Shown piece by piece: positions 1 through 8,824 of a stretch of 22,281 bases of DNA. Position 1 is the stretch's first letter, and the number at the start of each line of letters is the position of its first letter. The DNA is taken from assembly GCA_905212515.1 (NCBI GenBank), contig CAJMEU010000033.1, positions 1 through 22,281 on the forward strand, in the 5' to 3' direction. Source of the DNA: an uncultured Oscillospiraceae bacterium (GTDB lineage Bacteria; Bacillota; Clostridia; Oscillospirales; Ruminococcaceae). The notes beneath the pieces were generated by a model that saw only the letters and a list, made by a program, of their open reading frames with translations, was not told where the DNA came from and made no database searches. Position numbers and translations under genes: made by a program.

Positions 1-1
1 T

Positions 2-1897
2 GCCGCGGCCTTTGCGGTGTCCGAGCCTGAGGGGAAAGAGGGTCCCTGGGATATCTCGGCGGTGGCAGACAGCGGTGCTGTGGTGGCCAATTTGTATCAA
101 AACAGCCAGGAGAGAACTGATTCAACCTACACCCTGGTCATCAGCGGTACCGGGCAGATGAGAGGATGGGAGGACAAGGAAGCCGGACGGGGAGACGGCA
201 CTTCCGATTTAAGGCCTTGGGCTGCTTACTGCGCCCAGATCTCAAAAGTGGAGATCGGGGAAGGGGTCGCCAATATTGGCGAAAATGCATTTTTTGATCT
301 CGCCTGCAGCGAAGTTTCTTTTCCGCGGTCCTCGCTGCAAGCATTGGGCCGCAATGCGTTCCGCGCTTCTGCCCTGGAGCGGGTGACACTGCCGGACAGC
401 GTAACAAAAATGGGAAGCAATGTTTTTGCGGATTGTACAAATTTGGCCAGCATCGATTTTGGCAAAGGGCTTAAAGAGATAGGCATCTGCATGCTGGATA
501 TGGGGCAGGGCAGCACCCCCAACAATAAACTGGAAAGTATCGTACTCCCGCTGCAGTTGGAAACGGTTCAGGGCGGTGCTTTTCGGGCATGCAGGGCGCT
601 GAAAAGTGTAAAAATCCTCAGCAGGGATTTGGTTTTGACAGGCAATCCAAACCCGTTGGCGACCGGCACCGGTTCGGCGCTGTGTGCAGTGGACGCCCTC
701 GCCTGTGAATCACTGACCATCGAGGGTTACTCCACACAGATCAATGCAAACGTGGTCTTTTACGTAGATGAAATGCAGTGCTTCCAGGATCGTTCCGATC
801 GCTCCGGCGGCGTCAAATATGCGGTGGCGGCCACACACGGCGGAGCGTGGGAGGAGGCCATGCAATTTGAGGCGGGCAAACTGGCCGAACCCGTTAAACC
901 CGGCTATCAGTTCGCCGGGTGGTATGCAGATGAAAATTTTGGCGGTGACCCGGTAACGGCGCCCAGCGCGGGGGAGACCTATCATGCAAAATGGGACCCT
1001 AACACGTATACGATCCGCTTCGCAGGCGGGGATGGGGCAGAAGGCACGATGGAAGAGATAAACGCCGTATGTCACCAGACGACTGCCTTGCCGGACAGCG
1101 TCTTCGTAAAGCCCGGATTTGACTTTATGGGCTGGGACACGGATGTAAGCGCGGACACAGTCGTCTACGGCGACGGCGCACAGGTGAAAAATTTGACGAC
1201 CGTCCAGGGCGCGGTGGTCACCCTCTACGCCGTTTGGAAAGAGCAGATCCCCATCATACCCGATACAGCCCTTGCCCTGGACCAAGCGGCCCTATCCCTG
1301 GAACCGGGCCAGACGGCCAAATTGAAAGCCGCCCTGACCCCGGCGGACGCCACCTACAAGTACATTTTCTGGGAATCCTCCGATGAAGCGATTGCCACCG
1401 TCAGCGACAGCGGCGTTGTGACGGCCGTTGCCGACGGCACGGCGACCATCACGGCCAAAAGCTGGTACGGCAACACCGCCACCTGCACAGTGACGGTGAA
1501 AACAACCGACGAGCCCACGCCGCCGGAACCCGTCGATCCCTGGCCCACGGAGGGGCTGGCAGGCTTCGTCACCCGCTGCTACCGCGTGGCGCTCTCCCGC
1601 GACCCGGATAAAGCCGGCCACGCCGATTGGGTGCGCTGGCTGAAAGACGGCACCGTGGACGCCACGTCCTGCACGTCTGGTTTCGTGTTCAGCAAAGAGA
1701 TGAACAGCAAAAACCTCTCTGATGAGGCGTTTGTGAAAACCCTCTACAACCTGTTTATGGACAGGGAAGGCGAAGCCGCGGGCGTCGCCTTCTGGACGGA
1801 ATACTTGCAGGCCGGCCACAGCCGCGAAGAAGTGTTCCACGGCTTTGCCGACAGCGCGGAATTCGCCCGCATCAAAGCAAATTACGGCATCCAATAA
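2..1897 (+). CDS. Secreted BspA-type LRR / InlB-repeat / Big_2 / DUF4214 surface protein (5' partial)
   Basis: The reading frame is already open at base 2 (Ala-Ala-Ala-Phe-Ala-Val-Ser), which reads as the end of a signal peptide, so the true start lies upstream and the GTG at 17 is not the start. At least 631 residues remain. In order: BspA-type leucine-rich repeats (about bases 220-660, with units such as LPDSVTKMGSNVFADC); two InlB B-repeat-like units (about 840-1230, with GYQFAGWY and GFDFMGWD); a bacterial Ig-like Big_2 domain (about 1270-1500, with WESSDEAIATVSDSGVVTA); and a C-terminal DUF4214 module (about 1550-1890, with FVTRCYRVALSRDPD and LFMDREGEAAGVAFW). Such mosaics are exported cell-surface or matrix proteins, often adhesive; the ligand is unknown. 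No LPXTG motif, S-layer-homology domain or C-terminal membrane segment is seen, so anchoring may go through DUF4214 or the lost N-terminus. The LRR half looks less GC-rich than the DUF4214 half. Confidence 0.88.
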   Translation, partial: AAAFAVSEPEGKEGPWDISAVADSGAVVANLYQNSQERTDSTYTLVISGTGQMRGWEDKEAGRGDGTSDLRPWAAYCAQISKVEIGEGVANIGENAFFDLACSEVSFPRSSLQALGRNAFRASALERVTLPDSVTKMGSNVFADCTNLASIDFGKGLKEIGICMLDMGQGSTPNNKLESIVLPLQLETVQGGAFRACRALKSVKILSRDLVLTGNPNPLATGTGSALCAVDALACESLTIEGYSTQINANVVFYVDEMQCFQDRSDRSGGVKYAVAATHGGAWEEAMQFEAGKLAEPVKPGYQFAGWYADENFGGDPVTAPSAGETYHAKWDPNTYTIRFAGGDGAEGTMEEINAVCHQTTALPDSVFVKPGFDFMGWDTDVSADTVVYGDGAQVKNLTTVQGAVVTLYAVWKEQIPIIPDTALALDQAALSLEPGQTAKLKAALTPADATYKYIFWESSDEAIATVSDSGVVTAVADGTATITAKSWYGNTATCTVTVKTTDEPTPPEPVDPWPTEGLAGFVTRCYRVALSRDPDKAGHADWVRWLKDGTVDATSCTSGFVFSKEMNSKNLSDEAFVKTLYNLFMDREGEAAGVAFWTEYLQAGHSREEVFHGFADSAEFARIKANYGIQ

Positions 1898-1910
1898 GCT
1901 ACAAAAGCAA

Positions 1911-1943
1911 AAGGGGCGTCCCATCCGGGGCGCCCCTTGCCGT
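1911..1943 (+). terminator. Rho-independent terminator after the surface protein gene
   Basis: Arms AAGGGGCG (1911-1918) and CGCCCCTT (1931-1938) pair perfectly around a 12-base loop, 14 bases after the stop codon. The trailing T-run is weak (GCCGTTT), so termination may be partial. The right arm runs directly into the candidate promoter of the next gene. Confidence 0.6.
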
Positions 1944-1965
1944 TTGGACAGTTTTCGCTTATAAT
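1937..1965 (+). promoter_or_regulatory. Candidate sigma-A promoter for the RgpF-like gene
   Basis: TTGCCG (1937-1942) and a perfect TATAAT (1960-1965) are separated by 17 bases and lie about 40 bases upstream of the ATG at 2005. The -35 shares bases with the right arm of the preceding hairpin. Found by eye; the -10 is much better than the -35. Confidence 0.4.
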
Positions 1966-2004
1966 AAAATTAAATATCCCCTTGCGGAGAAAGCCGGTCA
2001 TACC

Positions 2005-3867
2005 ATGATCCTGCCCAGCGGCGCGCGGCGCCTTGCCATTTTTGCCTATTACGACCCCGACGGCCAGGTGGACGCCTACATACCCTATCTGCTGAATGCG
2101 GTGCGCCCCTATTGCACGCGCCAGGTGGCGGTGGTAAACGGCGCCTTGTGCCCCGCAGGGCTGGCCGCGCTGGAAGCCTGCGCGGACGAAGTGGTGCTGC
2201 GCCCCAACCAGGGCTACGACGTCACCGCCTATAAAGGGGGATTGCTGCCCGTGGAGGATCTTTCCGCCTACGACGAGATCCTGTTTTACAATCAGACCAT
2301 CTTCGGCCCCGTGTGCCCGCTGGATGGGATGTTCACCGCCATGGCGGCCCGGGACGTGGACTTCTGGGGCCTGACACGCCACAAGGGCGCCCGCGCGGCC
2401 TCCTGGGACGATTCCGTGCCAATCCTGCCCCATGTGCAAAGCTTTTTCTTCGCCGTGCGCGCAAGCCTGTTCCGCGCGCCGGAATTCACCGCCTATTGGC
2501 AGGGTCTGCCGCCCATCGAGACGTATTGGGACGCTGTGGGCAAGCACGAGGTGGTATTCACCGACCATTTTGCCAGGAAAGGGTATACCTGGGACGTCTA
2601 TGTGCCCACCGGCGATTTGGAAGTGTACAACGATTATCCCCTGATGGGCATGCCGGTGGCGCTGCTGGAACAGCGGGGCTGCCCCTTCTTCAAGCGCAAG
2701 ACGTTTATCACCGAGCGCCATCAGTACACCACGGTGCCCCAGGGCGCCGCCGCGCGGGAGCTGTACCGCTATCTGCGGGAAAAAACAAGCTATCCCACCG
2801 CCCTGGTGGCGGAAAACCTGCTGCGCACCGCGCCTTTGGCGGACAGCGTCAAGGCCCTGGGCCTGGTGTACGACGTGACGCACACCCCGCCGCGCCCTGC
2901 GGACGTGGCTGTGGTGCTGAACGTCACCACCCCCGCCCTGGCGCCCATGCTGGCCCAGGCGGCCAGGGCCCTGCCGGCGGATACGCCCGTCTGGGCCCTG
3001 TGCGCGGATGACGGCCTGCGCCGCGCCATGGCCAGGGCTCTGCCCGGCGCCGTGTGCACCCTCTGCGAAACGCGCGGGCCCCAAGCCCTGTTCGGCCCGC
3101 TGTGGCCCCAGGCGGCGGCCCACGAATACCTGCTGTATCTCTCCGACGACATGCCGTTGCTGCTGGAACAATTTGCCGACGCCACCAGCCTGGATGCGGC
3201 TGTGGACGCGCTGCGCCCCGGCCCCTGCGCGGCGCTGATGGAAGCGGATGAAAACCTGGGGCTGCTGATCCCCCTGATGCCCAGCCATCAGGAGGCGCTG
3301 ACCCTGGGCCTGAACCTGCCGCAGGCGGCCGAAGCGCTGGACGCGGTGCTGCAAAAGGCCGGCGCGTCCGTGCCCCTGGGCAAGGCGGCGGGCATCGCCA
3401 GCCGGGGCGGCATGTTCTTCGGCCGCACAAAAGCCCTGGCGCCCCTGGCGCGCGCGTCCCTGCCGGACGGCCTGTTTGAGGGCCTGTTCCCGGCCTGGGA
3501 GCTTCTGCCCATGCTGGCGGCCCAGGGCGCGGGCTTTCTCACGGCTTTTGCGGCCGCGCCGGACAAGGTATCCAACGAGTTGATGAACAAAAGCGCCATG
3601 CTGGACCAGGTGGAGGCCCTGTGGGCCACGCCCCGCAAAATGACCTATGGCCACCTGTATTACCGCATGGAGGCCATGATGGATTTTTATTACGAGCGCC
3701 GGTATCAAATGACGCTGGAGCAGGCCTTTGCCGCCCCGCTCACCGCAAAGCAGAAGCTGTGGATCTGCCTGCAAATCCTCTTGAAACCAACGACCTTCCA
3801 GAAGCTGCACCGCCTGCTGGGCCGCAAAGGGGAAGCGCCCCCACTCCCGGCGGACCCGCTGGATTGA
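2005..3867 (+). CDS. RgpF-like rhamnan synthesis protein F family protein
   Basis: This 620-residue protein belongs to the RgpF (rhamnan synthesis F) family, whose members act in building or decorating rhamnose-glucose cell-wall polysaccharides at the cytoplasmic face of the membrane. The N-terminal 230 residues carry the family pattern: LAIFAYYDPDGQVDAYI near residue 10, NQGYDVTAYKGG near 70, YDEILFYNQTIFGP near 90, DFWGLT near 118, and a KRKTFI segment near 232. No membrane segment is evident. The second half is Ala/Leu/Pro-rich and matches the family less clearly. The length is close to the usual 550-650. The ATG at 2005 follows a modest ribosome site (CGGAGAAAG). No other polysaccharide genes flank it, so it is an orphan of the usual rgp/capsule cluster. 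It heads the run of rightward genes to 8693. The exact glycosyl donor and acceptor cannot be read from the sequence. Confidence 0.85.
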   Translation: MILPSGARRLAIFAYYDPDGQVDAYIPYLLNAVRPYCTRQVAVVNGALCPAGLAALEACADEVVLRPNQGYDVTAYKGGLLPVEDLSAYDEILFYNQTIFGPVCPLDGMFTAMAARDVDFWGLTRHKGARAASWDDSVPILPHVQSFFFAVRASLFRAPEFTAYWQGLPPIETYWDAVGKHEVVFTDHFARKGYTWDVYVPTGDLEVYNDYPLMGMPVALLEQRGCPFFKRKTFITERHQYTTVPQGAAARELYRYLREKTSYPTALVAENLLRTAPLADSVKALGLVYDVTHTPPRPADVAVVLNVTTPALAPMLAQAARALPADTPVWALCADDGLRRAMARALPGAVCTLCETRGPQALFGPLWPQAAAHEYLLYLSDDMPLLLEQFADATSLDAAVDALRPGPCAALMEADENLGLLIPLMPSHQEALTLGLNLPQAAEALDAVLQKAGASVPLGKAAGIASRGGMFFGRTKALAPLARASLPDGLFEGLFPAWELLPMLAAQGAGFLTAFAAAPDKVSNELMNKSAMLDQVEALWATPRKMTYGHLYYRMEAMMDFYYERRYQMTLEQAFAAPLTAKQKLWICLQILLKPTTFQKLHRLLGRKGEAPPLPADPLD

Positions 3868-3923
3868 CGCGCACCGATTTCCCGTCCCCCGCATAGGATG
3901 AGGGCAGGAAAGGGGGTGGCGTC

Positions 3924-4253
3924 ATGCTGAGTGGCGTGATGCTGGTCGTTGTGACGACCTTTGCCGTGCTTGGGGCATACTATTTAACAGAGCTGCTGGC
4001 CCAGGGCCTTGCCCGGCACAGGAAAATGCCGGGCGCGGTGGTGGTGCTGGCGCCGTCCAGGGGCGGGGATGTGTGGGGCGACGTGCTGGACCTGCGCGAT
4101 CGGCTGCCCGACGCCCACGTGGTGGTGGTGACGGCGGGGGCCTGCAATTTGCAGGGGCTGGAACCCAGTATGAAGGGCGTGGTGTTCGCCACGGCGGACA
4201 CTGTGGGCCCGGCGGTGTGCGAGCAGCTGCGCATCCCGACGGGCGGAAGCTGA
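3924..4253 (+). CDS. Small membrane-anchored protein of unknown function
   Basis: I do not recognise this 109-residue protein. Residues 3-26 form one hydrophobic membrane segment (LSGVMLVVVTTFAVLGAYYL). A short basic stretch (RHRK) follows, then a soluble part with alternating beta-strand-like hydrophobic runs (GAVVVLAPSRGGD, AHVVVVTAG, KGVVFATADTVG) and one repeated theme of VVV. The start is supported by a strong GGAAAGGGGG ribosome site ending 8 bases before the ATG. It lies 56 bases after the RgpF-like gene and 23 bases before recD2 with no visible terminator on either side, so it is probably co-transcribed. The ORF uses codons like its neighbours. A role linked to recD2 or to the envelope is possible but not shown. 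Confidence 0.7.
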   Translation: MLSGVMLVVVTTFAVLGAYYLTELLAQGLARHRKMPGAVVVLAPSRGGDVWGDVLDLRDRLPDAHVVVVTAGACNLQGLEPSMKGVVFATADTVGPAVCEQLRIPTGGS

Positions 4254-4276
4254 AAACACAGGAGAGGAGGCGCGCC

Positions 4277-6493
4277 ATGGCGCCTATGGAAGGGGAGCTG
4301 GAAACGCTCACCGGCACGGTGGAACACATCATTTTTTGCAGCGAGGACACCGGCTATACGGTGCTGGACATCGCCTGTGAGGGCGAACTGTACACCGCGG
4401 TGGGCGAGCTTTCCGATGTCTGCGAGGGCGAGGAAGTCACGCTGCACGGGCGTTTTACCAGCCACCCCAATTTCGGCGAACAGTTTCGGGTGGAGGCCTA
4501 CGAAGTGGCCCTGCCCGAGACGGTCACCGCCATCAAGCGGTACCTGGCCAGCGGCGTGCTGCCTTACATCGGCAAGGCGCTGGCCGGCCGCATCGTGGAT
4601 AAGTTCGGCGCCGAAGCGCTGGAGGTGATCGCCTCCGAACCCGCCCGCCTCACACAGATCAAAGGCATCACCGAGGAAAAGGCCCTGGCGGCCAGCAATG
4701 AGTTCAAGCGCCTGTTCGGCGTGCGCGAGGCCATCCAGTGCCTGGCAAAATACGGCCTGCCGGCCTCCACGGCCGTGGCCCTGTACCGCCACTACGGCCC
4801 CGAGACCGTGGAACTCATCCAGGAAAACCCCTATGTGCTGTGCGGCTATCCCGCTTATCAGGATTTCCGCGTGGCCGACACCATCGCCCAAAGCATGAGC
4901 CTGGAGTACAACGCGCGCGAGCGTGTGGACGCCGGGCTTTTATACGTGCTGCGCCACAACCTGAACAACGGCCACGCCTGCCTGCCGGCGGACAAGCTGT
5001 GCACGGCCGCGGCCAATTTCCTGCGGGTAGAGCCGGAGGCCGTGGACGAGGCCCTGCGCGGATTGTGTGAGCAGGAAGAGCTGTTCCTGGCCGAGATCGG
5101 CGGCCGGGGCTTTGTCTATCTGCCGGAATATTGGCAGGCCGAGCACGCGGTGGCCGCCCATCTGCGCTATCTGATGCACATCCCCGCCCAGCCCGAGAGC
5201 GGGGCGGAAACAACCATCCACATGGTGGAGGTGACGCAGGGCATCCGCTACGCGCCCCTGCAGCGCAAGGCCATCGCCGCGGCCCTGTGCGAGAATGCCC
5301 TGGTGCTCACCGGCGGGCCCGGCACGGGCAAGACCACGGCCGTGAACGGCATGCTGGCCGCCTTTGAACAAAACGGCGAGCGCGTGGCCCTGGCCGCGCC
5401 CACGGGCCGCGCGGCCAAGCGCCTGGCGGAGCTGACGTGCCGCAAGGCCAAAACCATCCACCGCCTGCTGGAGGTGAACCGCGGCGCGGCCGATACCGTG
5501 CGCTTCGTGCACAACGAGAAGAACAAGCTCAAGTGCGACGTGGTGGTGGTGGACGAGATGAGCATGGTGGACGTGCTGCTGTTCGAAAGCCTGCTGGCCG
5601 CCCTCAAGCCCGGGTGCAAGCTCATCATGGTGGGCGACGAAGACCAGCTGCCCAGCGTGGGCGCGGGCAGCGTGCTGTCGGGCATCATCGCCTCGGGCCT
5701 GGTGCCCACCGTGCGCTTGACGGAGATCTTCCGCCAGGCGGCGGAAAGCATGATCGTCTCCAACGCCCACCGCATCGTGGAGGGCCGGATGCCGGAGAAG
5801 AACAACGGCCCGGACAGCGACTTTTTCATGTTGGAGGCGGACGGCCCCGCCTGCGCGCAGCTGGTGTGCGACCTGGTGGCCCGCCGCCTGCCCCAAAGCT
5901 ACGGCTACGATCCCATCGAGGACATCCAGGTGCTGTGCCCGTCCAAGATCGGCCCTCTGGGCACGGCGGCCCTCAATCCGCTTTTGCAGCAGAGGCTGAA
6001 CCCGCCGGCGCCCCACAAACCTGAGCTGAAATTCGGCGCCAAGATCCTGCGGGTGGGCGACAAAGTGATGCAGATCAAAAACAATTACGACATCCCCTTT
6101 ACCCGCATCGGCGAAGGGGAGGACGGCGCGGGCGCCTTCAACGGCGACATGGGCGTCATCGAGGCGGTGGATGTGCGCGGCGGCAGCGTCACCGTGCGCA
6201 GCGAGGACCGCCGCCTTGTCTACGCCAGCGAATTTTTGCGCGAGCTGGAGCCGGCCTACGCCGTCACCATCCACAAAAGCCAGGGCAGCGAGTTCCCGGC
6301 CGTCATCATCCCGCTGATGGAGGTGCCGCCGAAACTGTGCTACCGCAATCTGCTGTACACCGGCGTCACCCGGGCCAAAAGCCTGTGTATCCTGGCCGGC
6401 CACAGCCGCGAGGCGGGCCAGATGGTGGCCAATGTGAAAAGCAATAAGCGCTTTTCCTGCCTGGCCGCCTTCTTGCAGGACGGCAGCCTGTGA
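4277..6493 (+). CDS. recD2: RecD2-type ATP-dependent 5'-3' DNA helicase (RecD-like, YrrC family)
   Basis: This 738-residue protein is a RecD2 helicase, the stand-alone superfamily 1B enzyme found in bacteria that process breaks without RecBC partners; it unwinds DNA 5' to 3' in repair and fork maintenance. The N-terminal 90 residues look like the OB-like RecD2 domain (GTVEHIIFCSEDTGYTVLDI). A helix-hairpin-helix-rich region follows (about 95-230, with GIGKALAGRIVDKFG-like and ITEEKALAASNEF segments). Helicase motifs: Walker A GGPGTGKTT at 346-354, Walker B VVVVDEMSMV with D426/E427, motif III GDEDQLPSVGAGS at about 453, motif V TIHKSQGSEF near 664-673, and motif VI LLYTGVTRAKSL near 698. The frame stays open back to 4073, but AGGAGG at 4265-4270 and the overlap with the upstream gene make ATG 4277 the clear start. 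The stop overlaps the comF start by 4 bases. Confidence 0.95.
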   Translation: MAPMEGELETLTGTVEHIIFCSEDTGYTVLDIACEGELYTAVGELSDVCEGEEVTLHGRFTSHPNFGEQFRVEAYEVALPETVTAIKRYLASGVLPYIGKALAGRIVDKFGAEALEVIASEPARLTQIKGITEEKALAASNEFKRLFGVREAIQCLAKYGLPASTAVALYRHYGPETVELIQENPYVLCGYPAYQDFRVADTIAQSMSLEYNARERVDAGLLYVLRHNLNNGHACLPADKLCTAAANFLRVEPEAVDEALRGLCEQEELFLAEIGGRGFVYLPEYWQAEHAVAAHLRYLMHIPAQPESGAETTIHMVEVTQGIRYAPLQRKAIAAALCENALVLTGGPGTGKTTAVNGMLAAFEQNGERVALAAPTGRAAKRLAELTCRKAKTIHRLLEVNRGAADTVRFVHNEKNKLKCDVVVVDEMSMVDVLLFESLLAALKPGCKLIMVGDEDQLPSVGAGSVLSGIIASGLVPTVRLTEIFRQAAESMIVSNAHRIVEGRMPEKNNGPDSDFFMLEADGPACAQLVCDLVARRLPQSYGYDPIEDIQVLCPSKIGPLGTAALNPLLQQRLNPPAPHKPELKFGAKILRVGDKVMQIKNNYDIPFTRIGEGEDGAGAFNGDMGVIEAVDVRGGSVTVRSEDRRLVYASEFLRELEPAYAVTIHKSQGSEFPAVIIPLMEVPPKLCYRNLLYTGVTRAKSLCILAGHSREAGQMVANVKSNKRFSCLAAFLQDGSL

Positions 6494-7212
6494 GGGCGCG
6501 CAAATTTTTGGCGGACCTGCTGCTGCCCCCGCGCTGCCCTTTGTGCGACCGGGTGGTGGGCTTTGCGCCAGCCTGCCCCGCCTGCGGGGACAAGCTGCCC
6601 GCCCTGCGGCGTGCGGACACGACCGTGCCCCGGCAGGGACGCTGCTTTGCCTTTTTGGACGGCGCATGGGCGCCCTTTTGGTACGAGGCGCCGGTGCAAG
6701 GCGCCGTCGTGCGTATGAAAGAGGACGCCAGGCGGGACCTGGCCCTCGCCTTTGCCGCCGAGATGCTGGCTGCGGTGCAAAGGCAGGGAATGCCGTCCTT
6801 TGGCTGTGTGGTGCCCGTGCCGCCCGGCAAGGCCGAGGCGCGCCGCCGCGGCCGGTTCGACGGGCCGCTGACCATGGCAAAGGCTCTGGCCAGGGGCCTG
6901 GGCGTGCCGCTGCAAACCGGCGTGCTGTACAAGGCCTTCGACACCCCGCCCCAGCACACGCTGTCCGGCGCGCGGCGGCGGGACAATTTGATCGGCGCGT
7001 TCGCGGTGCGCCCGGGCGCCGAAGGCCTGGCGGCCGGCCAATGCGTGCTGCTGGTGGACGATGTGTTCACCACCGGCGCCACGCTGAACGAGTGCGCCAA
7101 AATGCTGAAAGCCGCCGGCGCGGCCCGATGCGTGGCCGTATGCACGGCCCTGGCGCGCACGCCGGAGGAAAAAGCGCGTGCGGCTCAGAAGGGCGCACCC
7201 GAAACCATTTGA
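6490..7212 (+). CDS. comF: ComF-family phosphoribosyltransferase-like protein
   Basis: This 240-residue protein has the ComF/ComFC layout. An N-terminal four-cysteine zinc site (C16-P-L-C19 and C29-P-A-C32) is followed by a type I phosphoribosyltransferase domain with the PRPP-loop signature VLLVDDVFTTGAT at 186-198. A family motif FDTPPQHTLSGARRRDNLIGAF lies near 154-175. ComF proteins are cytosolic and are needed for DNA uptake in competent Bacillus-type cells; the chemical reaction, if any, is unsettled. The GTG start at 6490 overlaps the recD2 TGA (GTGA), implying translational coupling and linking a DNA helicase with a DNA-uptake-associated protein. Other competence genes are not in this window, so competence itself cannot be inferred. 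Confidence 0.92.
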   Translation: MRARKFLADLLLPPRCPLCDRVVGFAPACPACGDKLPALRRADTTVPRQGRCFAFLDGAWAPFWYEAPVQGAVVRMKEDARRDLALAFAAEMLAAVQRQGMPSFGCVVPVPPGKAEARRRGRFDGPLTMAKALARGLGVPLQTGVLYKAFDTPPQHTLSGARRRDNLIGAFAVRPGAEGLAAGQCVLLVDDVFTTGATLNECAKMLKAAGAARCVAVCTALARTPEEKARAAQKGAPETI

Positions 7213-7252
7213 CCCAAAAAGCCGTCCTGAGGGATGAAAGGGGAGAACTGCC

Positions 7253-8693
7253 GTGAAAAAGAAGCTGCTTTGCCTTCTGTGCGCCGCCGCGCTGGCCCTG
7301 GGTCTGGCGGCGCCGGCCCTTGCCAACTCCGGCCCCATCTACGAGACCGGCAGCCCCACCGGCGCCCTTGCCCCGCTGACGGGTACAGGCGTGTCGGTGC
7401 TGCACGAGGATCTGACGCTGGACTTTTCCGCCCAAGACCCGCAGGACTTCCGCACCCAGGGCAGGGCGGAGGCCGCTTATCAGATGCAGGCCCAGGCCCC
7501 GGGCACGGTGGAGATGGCCTTCCCCGTGGCGGCGTTCCTCACCGGGCAGGGGCTGCCCGCGGTCACGGTGGACGGCGCGGAGGTGCCGGTGCAGGTGTTG
7601 GACGCCGGCCCGCTGGGCTATGGCCGCGAGGACGAGGCCCTGCCCGCCTTCAGCCGGCTGCTGGCCCAGACGTCCAAAGGGGAATACACGCCCGCCCACT
7701 ATCAGATGGACGACGTGGGGACGCTGGTGGAATTCACCGTCTATTGCCGGGAAGCGCAGGACGACACCGGCTGGTTTGCCCGGGCGGTTTTGCCGGACGA
7801 CGGCGTCACGCGCAGCGTGGCCGACGAGGCGAAAGGCATCGGCTGGGAAAGCGGCGTGGGCGTGGAATATACCTTTGATTTCGGAAAGCCGGGCTGGGTC
7901 TACATCCTGGGCGACGCCGAAGCCTTCGCCTTCGGCGCACAGTACGAGGGAAAACCCCAGGACCCGCCGGGCAAGATGCCCTATGACAGGGAGGACACGC
8001 CCATGACTGTGCGGGACTTCCTCACCTGGTATGCGGCCCGTTGGCAGGCCGGACAGGAGGAGGGCACGCTGGCCCAGCGCCTGGCGCCGGGCCAGGCCGC
8101 GCGGCTGCTGGCCCAGCGGCTGGATGCAGTCTGTGCCGGGGAGGACGGCGGCCATGCCGTTGGCCTGACGGACGGCCTGTACCGCATCCGTGCGGAGCTG
8201 CTGTGCTTCTCCGTGGATTTTGCCGATACAGCCCCACACGGTGCGGGTGGAAACGCCCATCGCCCCCGCCCGGGACCGGGAGGGCACCAAGGAATACCGC
8301 CAGCAGGCGCAGTATTTCTTCGGCCCCGCCCAGGGCTGGGACGCCTTCGGCGATATCAGCCTGACGCTGATCCTGCCGGAACAGGCGCCCTATCTTTTGG
8401 AGGCCAGCGTGCCGCTGCGGCAGGCACAGGGGAAAGCCCGCACCTATATGGCCCAGCTGGACGGCCTGCCCGAAGAGGATTTCAGCGCCGTGTTCTGCGA
8501 GGTGGAAACGCCCGCGGAGGACAACGACGCCCGTCTTGTGCGGGTGCTGCCTATCCTGCTGGTGATTTTGGTGGCGGTGCCCCTGGCGGCTCTGGTGTTC
8601 GCCGGCGTATGGGTGGTGAAGCTGATGGGCAAATTCAAAGAAGACCCGCCCCCGGAGGAAGGGGAACAGGAGCGGCCGCCCGACGGGGAATGA
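7253..8693 (+). pseudogene. Secreted, C-terminally anchored protein of unknown function, interrupted by a one-base frameshift
   Basis: The GTG at 7253 follows AAAGGGGAG and starts a clear signal peptide (KKK, hydrophobic core, cleavage after A24 at ALA-N). The frame encodes a long extracytoplasmic region up to about 8230. Then sense coding jumps: the original frame turns into low-complexity Gly/Pro/Arg sequence and runs to 8719, while the frame one base further on gives credible protein (HTVRVETPIAPARD onward), a membrane segment (LPILLVILVAVPLAALVFAGVWVV) and a charged tail ending at 8693. Removing one C from the run 8232-8235 joins the two into 479 residues. I do not recognise the family; the opening (SGPIYETGSPTGALAPL, then VSVLHEDLTLDF) may help a search. 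It may be a recent pseudogene, an assembly error, or less likely a programmed slip. It follows comF by 40 bases. Confidence 0.75.
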
Positions 8694-8726
8694 ACCGCCC
8701 TCGGGATCAAGCTGAATAAGCGGCAA

Positions 8727-8775
8727 AGCGCCCCTCGGCGCAGGTTTTATCCCTGCGCCGGGGGGCGCTGTTTGT
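8727..8775. terminator. Strong hairpin terminator between convergent genes
   Basis: Arms of about 18 bases pair almost completely: AGCGCCCCTCGGCGCAGG (8727-8744) with CCTGCGCCGGGGGGCGCT (8752-8769) around a TTTTATC loop. The + side continues GTTTGTT. The - side reads TTTGCCGCTT. It can therefore serve both the rightward run ending at 8693 and the leftward dehydrogenase gene ending at 8825. Confidence 0.8.
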
Positions 8776-8824
8776 TATGCGTCAAACGGATGCAGCGGAA
8801 ACCGCGTCCCTTGGGGTTTGCGGG

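Noticed and set aside
1882..3894. A 670-codon - strand frame opposite the RgpF-like gene
   Set aside because: Its translation is Gln/His/Gly/Arg-rich without motifs, and it spans the terminator and promoter between two genes. It is antisense shadow.
4073..4276. Extension of recD2 upstream to 4073
   Set aside because: This part overlaps the 109-residue gene in another frame, is Gly/Arg-rich and lies before the AGGAGG that sets ATG 4277.
4940..6880. A 646-codon - strand frame opposite recD2 and comF
   Set aside because: It overlaps two conserved proteins and is compositionally biased. It is antisense shadow.
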